Source: Chrysoperla carnea
Taxonomy: Eukaryota > Arthropoda > Insecta > Neuroptera > Chrysopidae
Length of the DNA stretch: 64,000 bases
Direction of reading: 5' to 3'
NCBI RefSeq assembly: GCF_905475395.1
Contig: NC_058339.1
Span: forward strand, 79,636,520-79,700,519
The notes beneath the pieces were generated by a model. That model was not told the DNA's origin. It did no database searches and worked only from the letters and a program-made list of their open reading frames with translations. Position 1 is the first letter of the stretch; every line of letters begins with the position of its first letter. Below, one piece after another: positions 46,941-59,514 of this stretch. A program made the position numbers and the translations under genes.

Positions 46941-47484
46941 AAGATAGGTTTCTGCAGTCAATAACAGAACACGTTGTATATAGATTATTCAAAATTTGTG
47001 ATTGCTACTTTGATGCTACTGCAGAACTATCTACAATTTCGTATTTTCGTGCTTGTCATAAACTAGAATGGTAAAAATAACAAGCATCAATTATTTTGAA
47101 ATACAATTAATTTAAAAAAATATAAAAAACAAACAATATTGTAACTATACTGATAAAAATGTGATATGATTTATCAATATTTTATAGGATATTTACAGGA
47201 TGTTTCAAATATCCAATGAAATTGAACTTGTAAAGTACTGAAAAAATACTGAAATTTAAGTAGTTTTATTTGAATAAATTTCAAGAATGGATGATTTTAG
47301 AAATGGAATAGTTTGAAGATGGTAAATTGAAGAATTTTTCTTCTTTGTCATACATTTTAAAAGTACCTTCATCAATTAGTTTTAATTTTCACAAGTAAAA
47401 ATTGGATGTCGGAAAGAAAGTGCGACAGCCGACAATTCAATTTTTATTTAATTTCAATTTAATTTTACAGTCTTAAAGTCTAAT
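46941..47484. other. Noncoding, nothing recognised
   Basis: No supported feature. Confidence 0.4.
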
Positions 47485-47826
47485 ATTATAAATGCCAAAG
47501 TAAGCATGTTTGTTTGTTTGTTTGTTACGCTTTCACGCTACAGCAATATAGCTGATATATCAGAATAACACATGAGATATAATTTATAAAGATATATTAA
47601 TAAAAAAATAAAAAAAATTAATTAAATTTGACATTACCATAAATTACAGATTTCTGTAAAAATAGTCATTTTAAAATCTTTCACGACCATCTTTCTGATA
47701 TACTCAATGAATAATTACTATTATACATTAAAAAAAATAAAAAACCATACATATATTTTACCTGTGTAAAACAATCTTTACCATTATTTCGAGTGTTATA
47801 GCGAAGCGGGTGGGTATCACTCTAGT
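47485..47826 (-). mobile_element. Interspersed element R4
   Basis: The reverse complement begins ACTAGAGTGATACCCACCCG and CTTCGC, and ends GCGTGAAAGCGTAACAAAC with several AAAC units, then TACTTTGGCATTTATAATAT. Confidence 0.7.
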
Positions 47827-48804
47827 AAAAAATATAAGTGTAAAGGTAATAGCATTTTAACAGTTTTTTAAAAAACGGAATTGAATTGGCATTTATATAT
47901 ATTATTAATATCGTGATGAATTATACTAATAGAGTTATATAACAAAACTTAATTTTCCATATTCTTCCATAATTTTAATTTTCGTAACCATATCGTCCAG
48001 GTAGTTCATGTAGCTTCTCTATAAAAACATTGAAGACGTATATTATGTAGAAAAATTGTATACAAGATTTCTCAGTCAGAATCTTTAATTTTTGTCGTTC
48101 ATGAGAGGCTGCAACCGAATACCTACTCTAGTTAGAATTGAAATATATAGGAACAAATTTTTGAATAATTCGGAGCATTCTGTATTTTTGACATACAGAT
48201 TTTGATATAGTTTTTTGAAATTGATTATAAAACTAAAATTTGAATAATAACAATAAGCGTATATTTCTATCTATAACTATATCTATAATATTTATGTATC
48301 AAAATTAATTTTGAAAATGTCAATAAATATAAATTAATTTTCAATATAAATATAAAATCATACGTACGAGGTATAACATATTAGTATGTGCAACACGATC
48401 AATTTTCGTTTGGTTGAAAATGTGCATAAAAGTTATCAATGCAGCATATGTTATGCATTTCACGCACACGTCATATACGCATTTTGAAAATAATAATATA
48501 ATTTGCGCTTTATATACTTTATTGTTTTCCAAGAAAAGAAATAAAATATAAAATTGGCTTCAAAATATAGTCGGATGAAAGAATTCATAATATACCCATT
48601 CTTTTCAAGATGGTTCTTTTTGTATATTATTTAAAATCAGCAATATTTCAGATGGAGGAAATAATCTGAAGGGGAAATAAGCTATGTCGCGACTGATGTA
48701 TCGACGCCCAGCCTGATTCGCTAATGATAGAAGTTTGAAATTTCGAGATATTGATTTTATTGATGTCACATAAGAAAGGATTATTCGAAATTCATCCCCT
48801 AAAA
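47827..48804. other. Noncoding, nothing recognised
   Basis: No supported feature. Confidence 0.4.
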
Positions 48805-49450
48805 GGGTGAAATAGGGGACGAAAGTTTGTATGAAAATATATATATTGAATTCACTATTTAACCTATTTTAAAAATTGTTTCACCTATAGAATGCTACAT
48901 TATCACCAATTAATTTGGGTTGAATTTTATTTTCAAAAAAGTTAGGATTCTGCACCAAAAGTTAAAATCAATTTTTATTGCTAATGAGTTAAAATACATT
49001 TTTTGTGGAAAAAAATCACGCAAGAATGAATTTTTTATATAAGTTGCACAAATATTGTTTAAACAATATAAATAACTAACAGTCTCCACGTTATAGCCAT
49101 CAATTCTCTTAACTTCCTTTTTGTTCACTATTTAATAGATTGTAACTTTTAGTGTGAATCCCTAATAATTTTGAAAAGAAAATACGGCCATGTCACTTGC
49201 TGAAAATGTAGCATTCTATAGATGAAAGAATTTTTAAAATCGGTTACGTAGTGAACTAAAAAATGTCGGTTTCAATATTTAATGGATTTTTACTTTTGTA
49301 CGGAGCCTTAATTTAAAAAAAAAAAAAATATAGCCCATTTTATTGGCTGATAATGTAGCATTCTGTAGGTGAAAGAGCTTTTCACATCAGTTAAGTATTG
49401 AACTCAAAAATGACGGTTTATATATATTTTCATACAAACTTTCATCATCT
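48805..49450. mobile_element. Inverted-repeat element with three related arms
   Basis: The left arm 48812-48905 (GAAAGTTTGTATGAAAATAT, then TTTCACCTATAGAATGCTAC) is mirrored by 49350-49445 (GTAGCATTCTGTAGGTGAAA, then ATATTTTCATACAAACTTTC). A third arm at 49196-49290 (TGTAGCATTCTATAGATGAA) has the same direction as the right one. No coding capacity. Confidence 0.7.
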
Positions 49451-50626
49451 ACTTAAAAATGGTACATATTATTATCTCTTAAAAATTAATTGATTCATAT
49501 ATTATTATTAATGAATAATATTTGATATTAATAAACTCTAATTTACTTATGTTTTAAATGAATATATTAATAATAATAGTTAATCAACATATCTACATTT
49601 CTAGTTACATTGATATAATTATTTATTTAATATAATAAATTATAATTTTATTTATATGTGGTTTGGTTTATTCATATTTCTATACATTAAATTATCATCT
49701 AGATTTGACTATTATATAAGATATTTCATCGAAAATGATAGACTGATACTTTAAACTCAAATTCAACAACTTGTGAAAGAGACATAATGCAAGTATGTGT
49801 ATCACGGGTATGCACGGTTCTCCTGCTTATGCGGAAGGGCTTCAATTCGCAAAACCATTCACATCAATATATTTTTGGAACGAAGTTAGTTAACACGACT
49901 GTGGTAAGCAAACTAGCAAAATAAATCACGTGTGACATATGTTTTGGGTGTAACTGTGTGTGTGCCATATCCGTGACAACCACGATATGTTAAATATTTT
50001 CTATTATCAATTAAATATAATATTTATACACAAGTTGTTTGATTTTTAAGTTTACTTATCATTTTAAATGAAATACTCTCTTATATATTTTGTGATATCA
50101 TTGATTTGTATCAATAATTGTGTAGGTTTAATAAATGAGACCATTATACATTTGTAATAAGGCAAATTATCGATTGTTCGTATATTATCAAAACTATAAA
50201 AAGTCATAATAAAAAGTATCGATTGTTTTGCCAAAAAAATTAATTTCTGAGTAATAATTAATAATTTTATTAAAAACTAGTTGTGAGCTTGAAATACGTT
50301 TTATTTCAATTTTACACGCGGTACAACATCCGAAGCCTAATATTCGAATAGCCTGGTTATAATTTTTGTTAAAACTATTAACGGAGGTTATTTCGCGCTT
50401 AGGCTAAACAATTAATGTAGACATAACACATTTTTCAAAAAAATCTGTATACATATATATTTGTATTAAATTTTGAACATAAAGTATTAAAATATTTCAA
50501 CGAGTCACGTTTTCATTAAAACAATTTTTCGCCAATATAAACAGAAATCAAGCAGGTTTTGTTTCGTCTAAAATTAGTTCTGAATTCTTTTTGATTTGTA
50601 CATTTGAATATTGCTTTTCAAAACCC
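49451..50626. other. Noncoding, nothing recognised
   Basis: Very AT-rich; no supported feature. Confidence 0.4.
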
Positions 50627-50697
50627 GTTATAAACTTGGGACTAAACTTAATATACTATGTATATTGTATATTTCATATATACATGGTATAAAAATA
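50627..50697 (-). mobile_element. R1 5'-end fragment
   Basis: The reverse complement holds TTTTTATACCATGTATATAT and TTTAGTCCCAAGTTTATAAC only, with a small internal duplication of TGTATAT. Confidence 0.8.
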
Positions 50698-50812
50698 TGC
50701 TCTTATATATGTACTACAGTACACTATTTATCGCATCAGACTTGTTAAAGTATTCAATACTTAGACATTGAATGTACACATATACAAATAATTCGCACAA
50801 AGCTGCATATTG
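50698..50812 (+). repeat. Duplicated segment, empty-site version
   Basis: Aligns with the flanks of the R4 copy at 54.2 kb: ATATGCTC at the left, and CACTATTTATCGCATCAGAC plus GAATGTACACATATACAAAT at the right, without R4 between. Confidence 0.8.
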
Positions 50813-50819
50813 AGTCTAA

Positions 50820-51106
50820 AACTTAGTATAACCAAGAACCAATTGACCTATATTACTCATTTACGAACTTGACCTCAATTTTAATGTCCTCAGTGCGCTA
50901 TAAAGCGTACTGAGCTAGATATCTCTTTTCATTTTTGAGTTATCAGGTGATAGGCAGACAGACGGACAACCGCAAATTGACTCTTTAGGAGGTGATTTTA
51001 TGAACACTTATACCAAAATGTTGTTTGTAGCTTGAATATTTTTAAGCGTTAAAAAAAAGGGACTGAACTTAGTATACTGTGATATATTTCATATATACAG
51101 GGTCAA
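50820..51106 (-). mobile_element. R1 element, 5' half
   Basis: The reverse complement runs from a decayed 5' end through GTTCATAAAATCACC and the GTCC/GTCTGCC block to CGAACTTGACCTC in inverse, then stops. It is separated from the fragment at 50627-50697 by the duplicated segment. Confidence 0.75.
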
Positions 51107-51660
51107 AAAATGACTTATTTTTTGTTAAGTAAAAGACTTTTAAGAATTGCAAGCGTTTCTTATTCATGTTCCATTTTAAAAATTTGTACATTTATATTTT
51201 ATAGTATTTAATAGTTTTGCAGTTTAAATATAAAATGTTCATTTTATATTCAAACTAAAAATGTTTAATAAATTCAATTATATAAATATTTTTTTAACGT
51301 TACTTTTTTACAAACCGACAGAACAGGTGTTTTTGATACAATTTACAAAAAAAAATTGTTTATATAGCTCGCAATTATATATTTTTTTAATTTAACACGT
51401 ATAATTTTTTTTTTTTAATTGAGAGATTACTTGTATGTTAAGTTTTTGAATTCCAAAACAATGAAAATTGTGTTCTTTTGAAGTTTCATTGGAATTCAAC
51501 TTATAACTCCCGACATTTCAACGTTTTTACTCTTATAGAACTTATTTTCTATAAGTTTTGTAACTGTAACTTTTTTAATCGACTTCAAAAAAAGGAGAAG
51601 GTTCTCGATTCGAGTGTAATTTTTTTTACTAAAAGAAAATCGATACATTCTTAATTTTTA
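51107..51660. other. Noncoding with a repeat motif
   Basis: 51573-51620 (ATCGACTTCAAAAAAAGGAG, then GTTCTCGATTCGAGTGTA) is the inverse of 3905-3945. Otherwise AT-rich. Confidence 0.4.
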
Positions 51661-52234
51661 TTTTTATACCATGTATATATGAAATGTACATAGTATATTA
51701 AGTTTAGTTCCACGTTTGTACCGCTTAAAAATATTGATGCTATGAACAAAATTTTGATATAGGTCTACATAGAATCATCTAATTAGTCCATTTTCTGTTG
51801 TCTGTCCGTCCGTCCGTCTGTGAACACGATAACTCCAAGACGAAAAAAGATATCAAGCTGAAATTCTTACAGCGGACTCAGATCGTAAAAAATGAGGTCG
51901 ATTTCGTGAAGGAGCACCATAGGTAAATTGGGTCTTGGGTCTGTAGGACCGATCTTATAAATCGTTAGAGATAGAACAAAAGTTTAAATGCAAAAAAATG
52001 TTCCTCATAAAAAAATAAACAACTTTTGTTTGAAACGTTTTTTTTGTAAACATAACTGTTTACTCACGAGGGCACACATTAGATGACAATTTTATAGTAT
52101 GTATTAATATGTAATTATCAATTATGTATATATGACATGTATAGGTATAAGTGTAATGTGACAGAGTAATCAACACTGTCTATACCATGGTATTTCAACA
52201 ATTAACTCAGTCAATTGTTTGTTTTCACTTTTTT
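51661..52234 (+). mobile_element. R1 element, complete
   Basis: Begins TTTTTATACCATGTATATAT and ends CTCAGTCAATTGTTTGTTTT. It contains all family blocks, including GTCTGTCCGTCCGTCCGTCT near 51799. Its length agrees with the 44.4-kb copy, so about 575-580 bp is the likely full size. Confidence 0.88.
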
Positions 52235-52697
52235 AATAAAAAATATTTAGAATTACTAAATTTAATTTCTCCCTCCTACAGATTCTTTTGGATGTCTCAA
52301 TTTTGAATAGAAATTCGAATTGAATAAATTTCAAATTCAGACTTGCAAACGTCTCAATTGAGATGTTTAAAATGCAGTTCGAATGGATTTTTTCAAAATT
52401 GTTTTATAAACTTTACGTCCAATTAACTTGATTAATTATATATTATTCTTAAGAAATGCAAATACCAATTATTTAAAAAAATAATTTATTTAACAAAAAA
52501 ATACATAAAATTAAATTAAATTAACGTAAAAAATAATAGAAAAGAATCATTACACATCCAGCACCATCCTTTTAAAAAAAATAAAAATAAAATGCAAAAA
52601 ACTACTAATTTAATTTGTTTCAGTAAATGAATGAATGAATGAAACGATGGTTTTTGTTTTTAGAGAGTTGGATTGTGTTGCGCGTTCAGAATTTTAG
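52235..52697. other. Noncoding, nothing recognised
   Basis: A short GAAT run lies near 52627-52642. No supported feature. Confidence 0.4.
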
Positions 52698-52765
52698 ATT
52701 TAGGGTCAGATGACGTATTTGACAGTCATTTCAGAGCGGTTTGAAATTTGAGGTGAACACTTTTA
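52698..52765 (+). mobile_element. M5 terminal repeat
   Basis: GACGTATTTGACAGTCATTT followed by CAGAGCGGTTTGAAATTTGA matches the M5 end at 29.4 kb. A weak inverted partner lies at about 53725-53770 (AATTGACGACTATC, GTCTGGTCCCAGAC), which would make one M5 element interrupted by the R1 copy at 52.8-53.3 kb. Confidence 0.5.
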
Positions 52766-52782
52766 GAGGGCGTAATATACAT

Positions 52783-53315
52783 CAAGGCATACTAATTTTA
52801 ATCCCAAGTTTGTAATTCTTTAAAAATTGAGGATAGGAACAAAATTTTGGTATAAGTGTTAACAAAATCACTTAATTAGTATATTTCCGGCTGTCCGGCA
52901 ATTTTTTTGTCTGTAGGTCCCATCTTGTAAACGATTAGAGAGAGAACAAAAGTTAAAATTAAAAAAAAAAATATTACTTAGAAGAAAATAAACAACTTTT
53001 GTCTGAAACATTTTTTCGTAGGATGCATTAGTTTACATGTATAGGAGTGCAAATTAGAACAAAACTTTGGTGTAAATTTTCTCCAAAACTGTAAAAGATA
53101 GAGAGTTGAAAACAAGCAAGTAGCTTCAACAGGGAGTTTTTTGAAAGAAACTGGAACAATTATATCCCAAAAGGTCGCCATAATTATGTTTCCAATCGCC
53201 ATAATTTTTCAAACTTTTCATATTTATAAAAATAATTGCAAGCATGGAAATTTAACAAATTCTATACACGGTGCTTCAACAATTAACTTTTAGTCAATTA
53301 TTCATTTTCGCTTGT
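52783..53315 (+). mobile_element. R1 element, diverged
   Basis: From TAATCCCAAGTTTGTAATTC-like 5' blocks (52799) through AACGATTAGAGAGAGAAC to ACACGGTGCTTCAACAATTA and TCAATTATTCATTTTCGC. Older than the 51.7-kb copy judging by substitutions. Confidence 0.75.
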
Positions 53316-54160
53316 TGAAATGTATATTAACTACAAATGCAACAAATGTTTCCAAACGATTAGTACTTTTAATACAGTATATATAAGCCGGAAAATACCA
53401 TTAAGTGGTGGAATAGCTCTGATATCAAAAATCCCTGTTTGTACGTGTTTAGACCTTCAGGGCTATTCAGCCGCAATACCCTCTGCATTACTATGAAAAA
53501 TGAGGGTAGTTTTTCCTCCCTTAAAGCACTCCAAATAGTAACGCAGTGATAGAAAAATATCACTTTATCAGTGGAGAAAATTGTCGATAAATTCAGAACT
53601 ATTCATTATTTTTCGTTGATGCCATTCAGATGTTTACTTAAAATGGTTAGAATTGAAACATGTTAAAAATTCGGACAAATTAGTTTTGGAGCAAATTTCC
53701 AAAGCTTTTGTGCTTGCAGGTTTATCAACGGTTTTTTGAATTGACGACTATCATAGAGTTTGTCTGGTCCCAGACTAATAAGAGCTACTATAACTCTGTA
53801 ACTGTACTGTATAGTTTCACATAGATAAACTGTGGATGGTGGTAATGTTTGATTATATGTACAAAATAATATATTTATCTTAGTATTTAAAGTGTAGCAA
53901 CGCAAATGTTTTTAAATTTTGTAAAACTGGTAGATTATAATATTATACCCATGTAAGTATCAGCTATCGTATATGTATTTGCAGTATTATATATACACAA
54001 GATCTATGTAGATGATGGGATGGATACCTATATCTAGGACTGCATGTTCCAGAAATATTGTTCCAAATTTCAAGATGTCGAAAATACGAAAAAAACCCCC
54101 CTCTCAAATTGATTATCTCAATTAATGTTTTCTTTCTCCATTAAAGTAGAATACCCGTTA
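53316..54160. other. Noncoding, nothing certain
   Basis: Apart from the possible M5 partner end at 53725-53770, nothing was recognised. Confidence 0.35.
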
Positions 54161-54164
54161 TAGT

Positions 54165-54470
54165 CATAAAAATATGCTCATATATACTAAAACTAACCTT
54201 GATACCCGCCTGCTTCACCGGGCTTAAAATAAAAACCACCGCTTTCTAGCCCCCACCTTTCTTGATCTCACAAACAGTTTACGGTTTCATTCTAGCTAGT
54301 TTTAGCGTGAAAGCGTAACAAACAAACAAACAAACATACTTACTTTGGTATTTATAATATATAGGGATACACTATTTATCGCATCAGACTTCTTAAAGTA
54401 TTCAATACTTAGACATTGAATGTACACATATACAAATAATACGCACATAGTTGCATATTCGTGCATAGCT
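54165..54470 (+). repeat. Duplicated segment, interrupted version
   Basis: 54165-54187 and 54370-54470 align with 50691-50812. The 182 bp between them is an R4 element. Confidence 0.8.
54188..54369 (+). mobile_element. Interspersed element R4, short, in an occupied site
   Basis: Begins CTAACCTTGATACCCGCCTG and AAAACCACCGCTTTCTAGCC, and ends GCGTGAAAGCGTAACAAAC, AAAC units, TTTATAATATATAGGGATA. Internally deleted relative to the 27.4-kb copy. Comparison with 50.7 kb shows its borders directly. Confidence 0.85.
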
Positions 54471-55640
54471 GCAAAAAAGATTAAATGGTTTTTGAACAAA
54501 ATTTGTAGAAAAGTTCTTAAGTTGTTTTTGAACAAAATCTATAGAAAAGTTCTTAAGATATGATTTTAAATGTGTCAGTTTTAGTCAACTGGTACACTTA
54601 ACCCATGTAATACGTTGGAACTTAGATAGCAAATGTCTTTTTTAATCGACGGATAACAAATTTGCTAAAAATTTTATTTATTGCTCCAAACTTTATTGAT
54701 GGGAATCTATCTTTTATTCCTGAAGCATTTTATTTTCAAACAGAAAACGAAACTTTTATAGATATTTTTCATTCTTTTTTTCGAGAATTAGTCCAGCATT
54801 GCAGTTTTTGTTTTTTAAACACTATTTTTATTCTTTTCGTAATGTGAGAATCAAAAAAGGAATTAGGAAGACTAGAAAATGATCATTTTGGATTTTGAAA
54901 ATAAAACTACAGAAAAACATTCAAAACATGATCGATTTGGCTTCGAGCTTATACTTACAATGATAGCGGCAAGAGTTGTAAAGTTGTTTTGTCGAAATTA
55001 TGTAAGTATATCGTTTTTCAAATAAAAAAAGTTTCTTTTTCAAACTTATTTTAATTTCAGGGCTCAGGCTGGTAAACATATATCAGAACATATTAATACC
55101 GCAAATAACTAATTCTATGACATTCTGTAAACCTAATACGGTTTAAAACTTAGCACTTTTCATGTTGGATAGTTAAGATAAAACAATATATATAATCATT
55201 TTGGGTATGTTAGTATTTTTAACGTGGTTCATATTGAGTGGAAAATTAAAAACCAACGATGAAAAATTGTGGCGATACAGTTTGAGACCATCCGTACCCA
55301 AAAAAAAAAAAAAAAAAAATAAAAAAATTGGCGATGATTTTCAAAATCGATTCAGTTTGGAGAAGGCATGACATATAATTTTAACATATAAATAATTACT
55401 ATGGAAATGTACTGTCAAAAATACCTGTCTCAATTCATTTCGAAAAGTGAAATCGTAAAATAATTAGCTAATTCAAAACAATAATTCAAAAGAACAAAGG
55501 CAACTCAAATATTTCAGTTTCAATTAAAATCCAAAAATGATAGCTCTCTAAGTATCCTTTTCATCTCATCTAATTTCCTTGACCATCACTTTGATATTGA
55601 TTTAAGAAGCAGTGTAATAAGAAAGTGTTTAATTGTGCGT
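54471..55640. other. Noncoding, nothing recognised
   Basis: A poly-A run lies at about 55300-55320. No gene model. Confidence 0.4.
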
Positions 55641-55800
55641 TTGTGTGTTTCTCAGTGGCATCGTAGCCTCTAAACGGTCGAACTGACTTGATTGAGAACA
55701 TTTTATTTTTTTTATTTAGTTTCCAAAAATTGGTTTACAAGGAATAAATCGTATTTGTCGGGGGTTTTTAAATTTTGTAAATTTCACTTGTTGATTATTA
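55640..55800 (-). repeat. Repeat R2, inverted copy
   Basis: The reverse complement contains CGACCGTTTAGAGGCTACGA with TGCCACTGAGAAACACAC after it, and CAAAATTTAAAAACCCCCGA before it, in the R2 order. Confidence 0.55.
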
Positions 55801-58800
55801 ATTTATACCTATAATAATTTTTATTAAAAGCATTCTTACTAGTATATTACCTCTTAAGTATATTTATTTTCCAAATAAAATCGTCATTTTAATATGGCAT
55901 AAAAATATATGGGAATAATAAAATATGGCTCAAAATTAATTCAATTATTTAAAATTACAGTATAATTAATTAATGATTATGATTACTTTCATTTTAGTTC
56001 TAAAATTATTCACTTATACAAATTCGTCCTCAGTAAATTTAAATATAATTAATGCGAAAATATTTGACGCATATTATTGAGAGACTCTACTCTATTAAGA
56101 AAATGTGTGTCATTATTTTCCTTATGGCCGCAGAGATGTTAAGATATTGCTTTTAAAACTTGCAAAGTATTTGAACAATTAACACCGCCAGTTTTTTCAA
56201 TTATAGATTTTATTGAAAATAACAACAAATTTTTTAGTCACCTTATACATGTATGTATATATACAGTTAAAAAAGAAAACACCATGATAGTATTTTCACT
56301 TAGCATAGTAAACTGAATATTACTAGAATAGAACCCATGGGAATTATTATTTTCACAAGCAAAGACTAAAATGACTTTACCCCACAATTTTCTTGTAATA
56401 GAGAGGTGAAGAATATGATATACATTAGAACATAACACTACACTATACATAAACGTCGTACGTACGACATAGTCAGTGTCTTACTTATATCCGATTATTA
56501 CACCAAGTCTTTCAAGTTTGTTAAATTTATTTAGGATCTGTTTTAATTTGTAACAACATTGCATTCATAGACGAATATACAATCGATATTCGTTGTAACG
56601 AAGATAGTGAAAACTTTTCCCATAATTTTACCGAAAATTAATACAATTTCATTATCTTTAAAAGATTATTCAAATTCGATCGATAAATTTAATTCAAATG
56701 ATGAATTGAATCCCTCCCTTAAACGTAGACTTGTTAAGCTTAACATCCATAAAGAGCTTTTTACGTAGCACCCATCTATTCGTCTAGGTTTGGTGAGTTG
56801 ATTCATCATATTCCATATCATGACTTCATTCTGTGGTTAATTTCAACTTTCTTCTACATACATCGTCCGTTATCATTTCGATTTGTTCCTCAACATCATC
56901 TTCACCAACACTACGTCATCAATGAAACCAAATCCAGGTTTCTAAGGTAATTTTTAGAAAATCCAATCCTTTGGGCAAATGAATTAACAGTTTTTGCGGT
57001 AATTATCAAAATCCAATACAAAGAGCGACTCTTGGAACAATTTTAAGGGATATTTGGAATAGTAATTATTTTATTGTCAAATGAACTGATTTTTTGAGCT
57101 TTGATCCATATAAACGCGATTGAAAATTCCGAGTTAGATTTTCGGACTATAATTTATTACGTTAGAGTTACGTACAATAATTTTATTATATTGTAAAATT
57201 AAAAAGTGAAAACCGACTTTATTATTATCCTTTTTCTACTACTGACATGGACGAGTAACTATACAATCCTTTCTAGCTTGATAATCTAATATTTAGTTTT
57301 TATCAGATGAATAAGATCGATATGCATTGTTGTTAAAAACTTATAGCAATAGCTCTAGCTAGACAACCTCTATATTGACTTTGGTATGACCTCTGGGTTG
57401 CTTAAAAGCATTTGTCAATGAAAAATGATTAACTATCATCACCAACAAAATATACTTTTTGTTTCCAAAACGAATACGATACTTTGTTTTTATATTAAAT
57501 TTAGACAAAAAACAAGTGATATCTTTGGCTGGAAGACGAAAAAGATTATTTAAAAGTTTGAAGTCATCTTCAATATGTTTTTTTTTTGTCACCAAGCTAA
57601 TTAGCAGATTATTCATTAAAATTTTTTTGCTCAACCGAGATGATCTAATTTTTTTATTTTATTTACAATTATCGTCATTTCAAGATAATAAAATCGTGAT
57701 AAATTACGCGAATTTACTTGAAGGAAGCCAGCAGTGAATTATACCATTAGTTGTATTAAATCGTATTCATGTTGGGATAAAGTTTTTCATATTATCGTAT
57801 TTTTGGCCAATATTTTCTGCCGTTATTAAGGATTGTCGTAGATAACATAATTATTTTTCGGCGTTATTTTTTGTACCAAATATGGAAAGGAAGTTTTTAT
57901 GTCTAGAAACGCAGTCAGAACACGAATAAAAAACAAAAGTTGATATAAGAAATTACAGAAGTTCAATTTCATTTTGAGCCACCAGTGTAAATTTCCATCC
58001 GATGAAAAAATATGAAAGCTCAGCTATCATAGAAAGGATTTTAAATTTTATTAACTCGTTTAAATTTGAAAACGCGTAAGTGGCTAACGTTTATTTCTAA
58101 CGTAAATGTTCAAAAAAAATTCACTCCTGTAGGCTAAGTTCTCTTTTTCCGCACATGTTTTCTGTAATAATAATAGTACAAAAATGAACACTTTTTGATT
58201 GAAAAATTTTGATGAAAGTGTTTAAATCAATAAAATTTCATAAAAAATATATCTTATCTGGTTATCCGACGGGTGAAGATCAACCTTAGATCAAAATTTC
58301 TTGCTCAAAGTTACCAAAATATCTATTTTATTTGACATGGAAATTTGTGACATTCAACGATCAATTAGTTATTTTTCATTGCAAGAATAAACAGCTAGTC
58401 GTGTGTGAAGCTAGTACGGGTTACTTTCTACTAATGTGGCATATGCACTCTCTTCGATCGTACTTCAAATATCGTTTGCATTCGTTACAGCAGGCAACTT
58501 TGGAATTTGTTGCACAATATACTATAATTTTTAACTCATTTGCTCCTTTTGAGAAGTTTATGGTAATAGGTTTTATGGTATAAAAAAAATAGTGAAAGCA
58601 TATAAAAAGAAAGTATGAAACATTAAAAGTGGTTACCCGAAAAAAAAAACATAATGTTCTTTATTGCTGTTGTAGAAATATATTTTTTTGTATCATGCAA
58701 AACATAAAATATATAAAAAATATATAGTGTGTAAAGCCTAATTTATCATAGAAAATGACATTCACAATTATTCGATGATTGAAAATATTTACAAAAAATA

Positions 58801-59135
58801 ATCGAGATTCAAAGTTGGCTTTGAACAAATTAAATAAAAGATTGATTAGTTGAAATAATAAATTCGAAATCTTAAAATCGTTAGAGAACCAGAGAAAAAA
58901 AAAATCAGTAAACTGTTTGTTTATATTAAGTCAGGACAAATACTTTTACTGTGGTCATTTTTTTCACATAACAACCACTAGTTTTTTGAATTTCGCCATT
59001 TTATAATTTTTTTAATATCTCACAAATAAAACAGATAAATGATGTAAAAAATTACAAAGCTTGTAGAAATACGAGTTGAAAAAATTACCGATTACCTCAA
59101 AAGCTTTATTGCACGAATTTTCAAAATAAATTATA

Positions 59136-59138
<3 letters not shown>
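55801..59138. other. Long AT-rich noncoding stretch
   Basis: Open frames at 57359-57634 (minus) and 58332-58583 (plus) have no recognisable domain and typical AT-rich composition. No repeat copy was identified. Confidence 0.4.

Positions 59139-59187
<49 letters not shown>
59139..59187. repeat. (TA)n microsatellite
   Basis: About 24 AT units. Confidence 0.95.
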
Positions 59188-59191
<4 letters not shown>

Positions 59192-59514
59192 TTAGTATTA
59201 AAAATGAAAGCCTTAGAAAATAATAATTAATACTCAAAATATTCTCGAAAACCAATAAAACTAGGAAAATTACAATAAATAATGAAAATAAAAAAAAAAA
59301 TTTTTTTTTGTGTGTATGACTACAAGTTTTTTTATTTGATCTCAAAATTTTTCGAACTTGCGTTCATTCTCAAGAAATTTAATGTAATTTATACAAAATT
59401 TGTTTATAATAAATATAACAAAATGAATACCATTGTTTTATAAAATTTTTTGACGTTAGTATGATTACCATGGAAACTGAAATGAAAATTTAAAGAAATT
59501 TATTTGAAATTTAG

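Noticed and set aside
57359..57634. 91-codon minus-strand open frame
   Set aside because: No domain, overlapped by an equally long plus-strand frame, and AT-rich composition explains both.
59121..59345. Open frame over the (TA)n run at 59.1 kb
   Set aside because: Same artefact: the repeat codes Ile/Tyr in alternation in any open frame.
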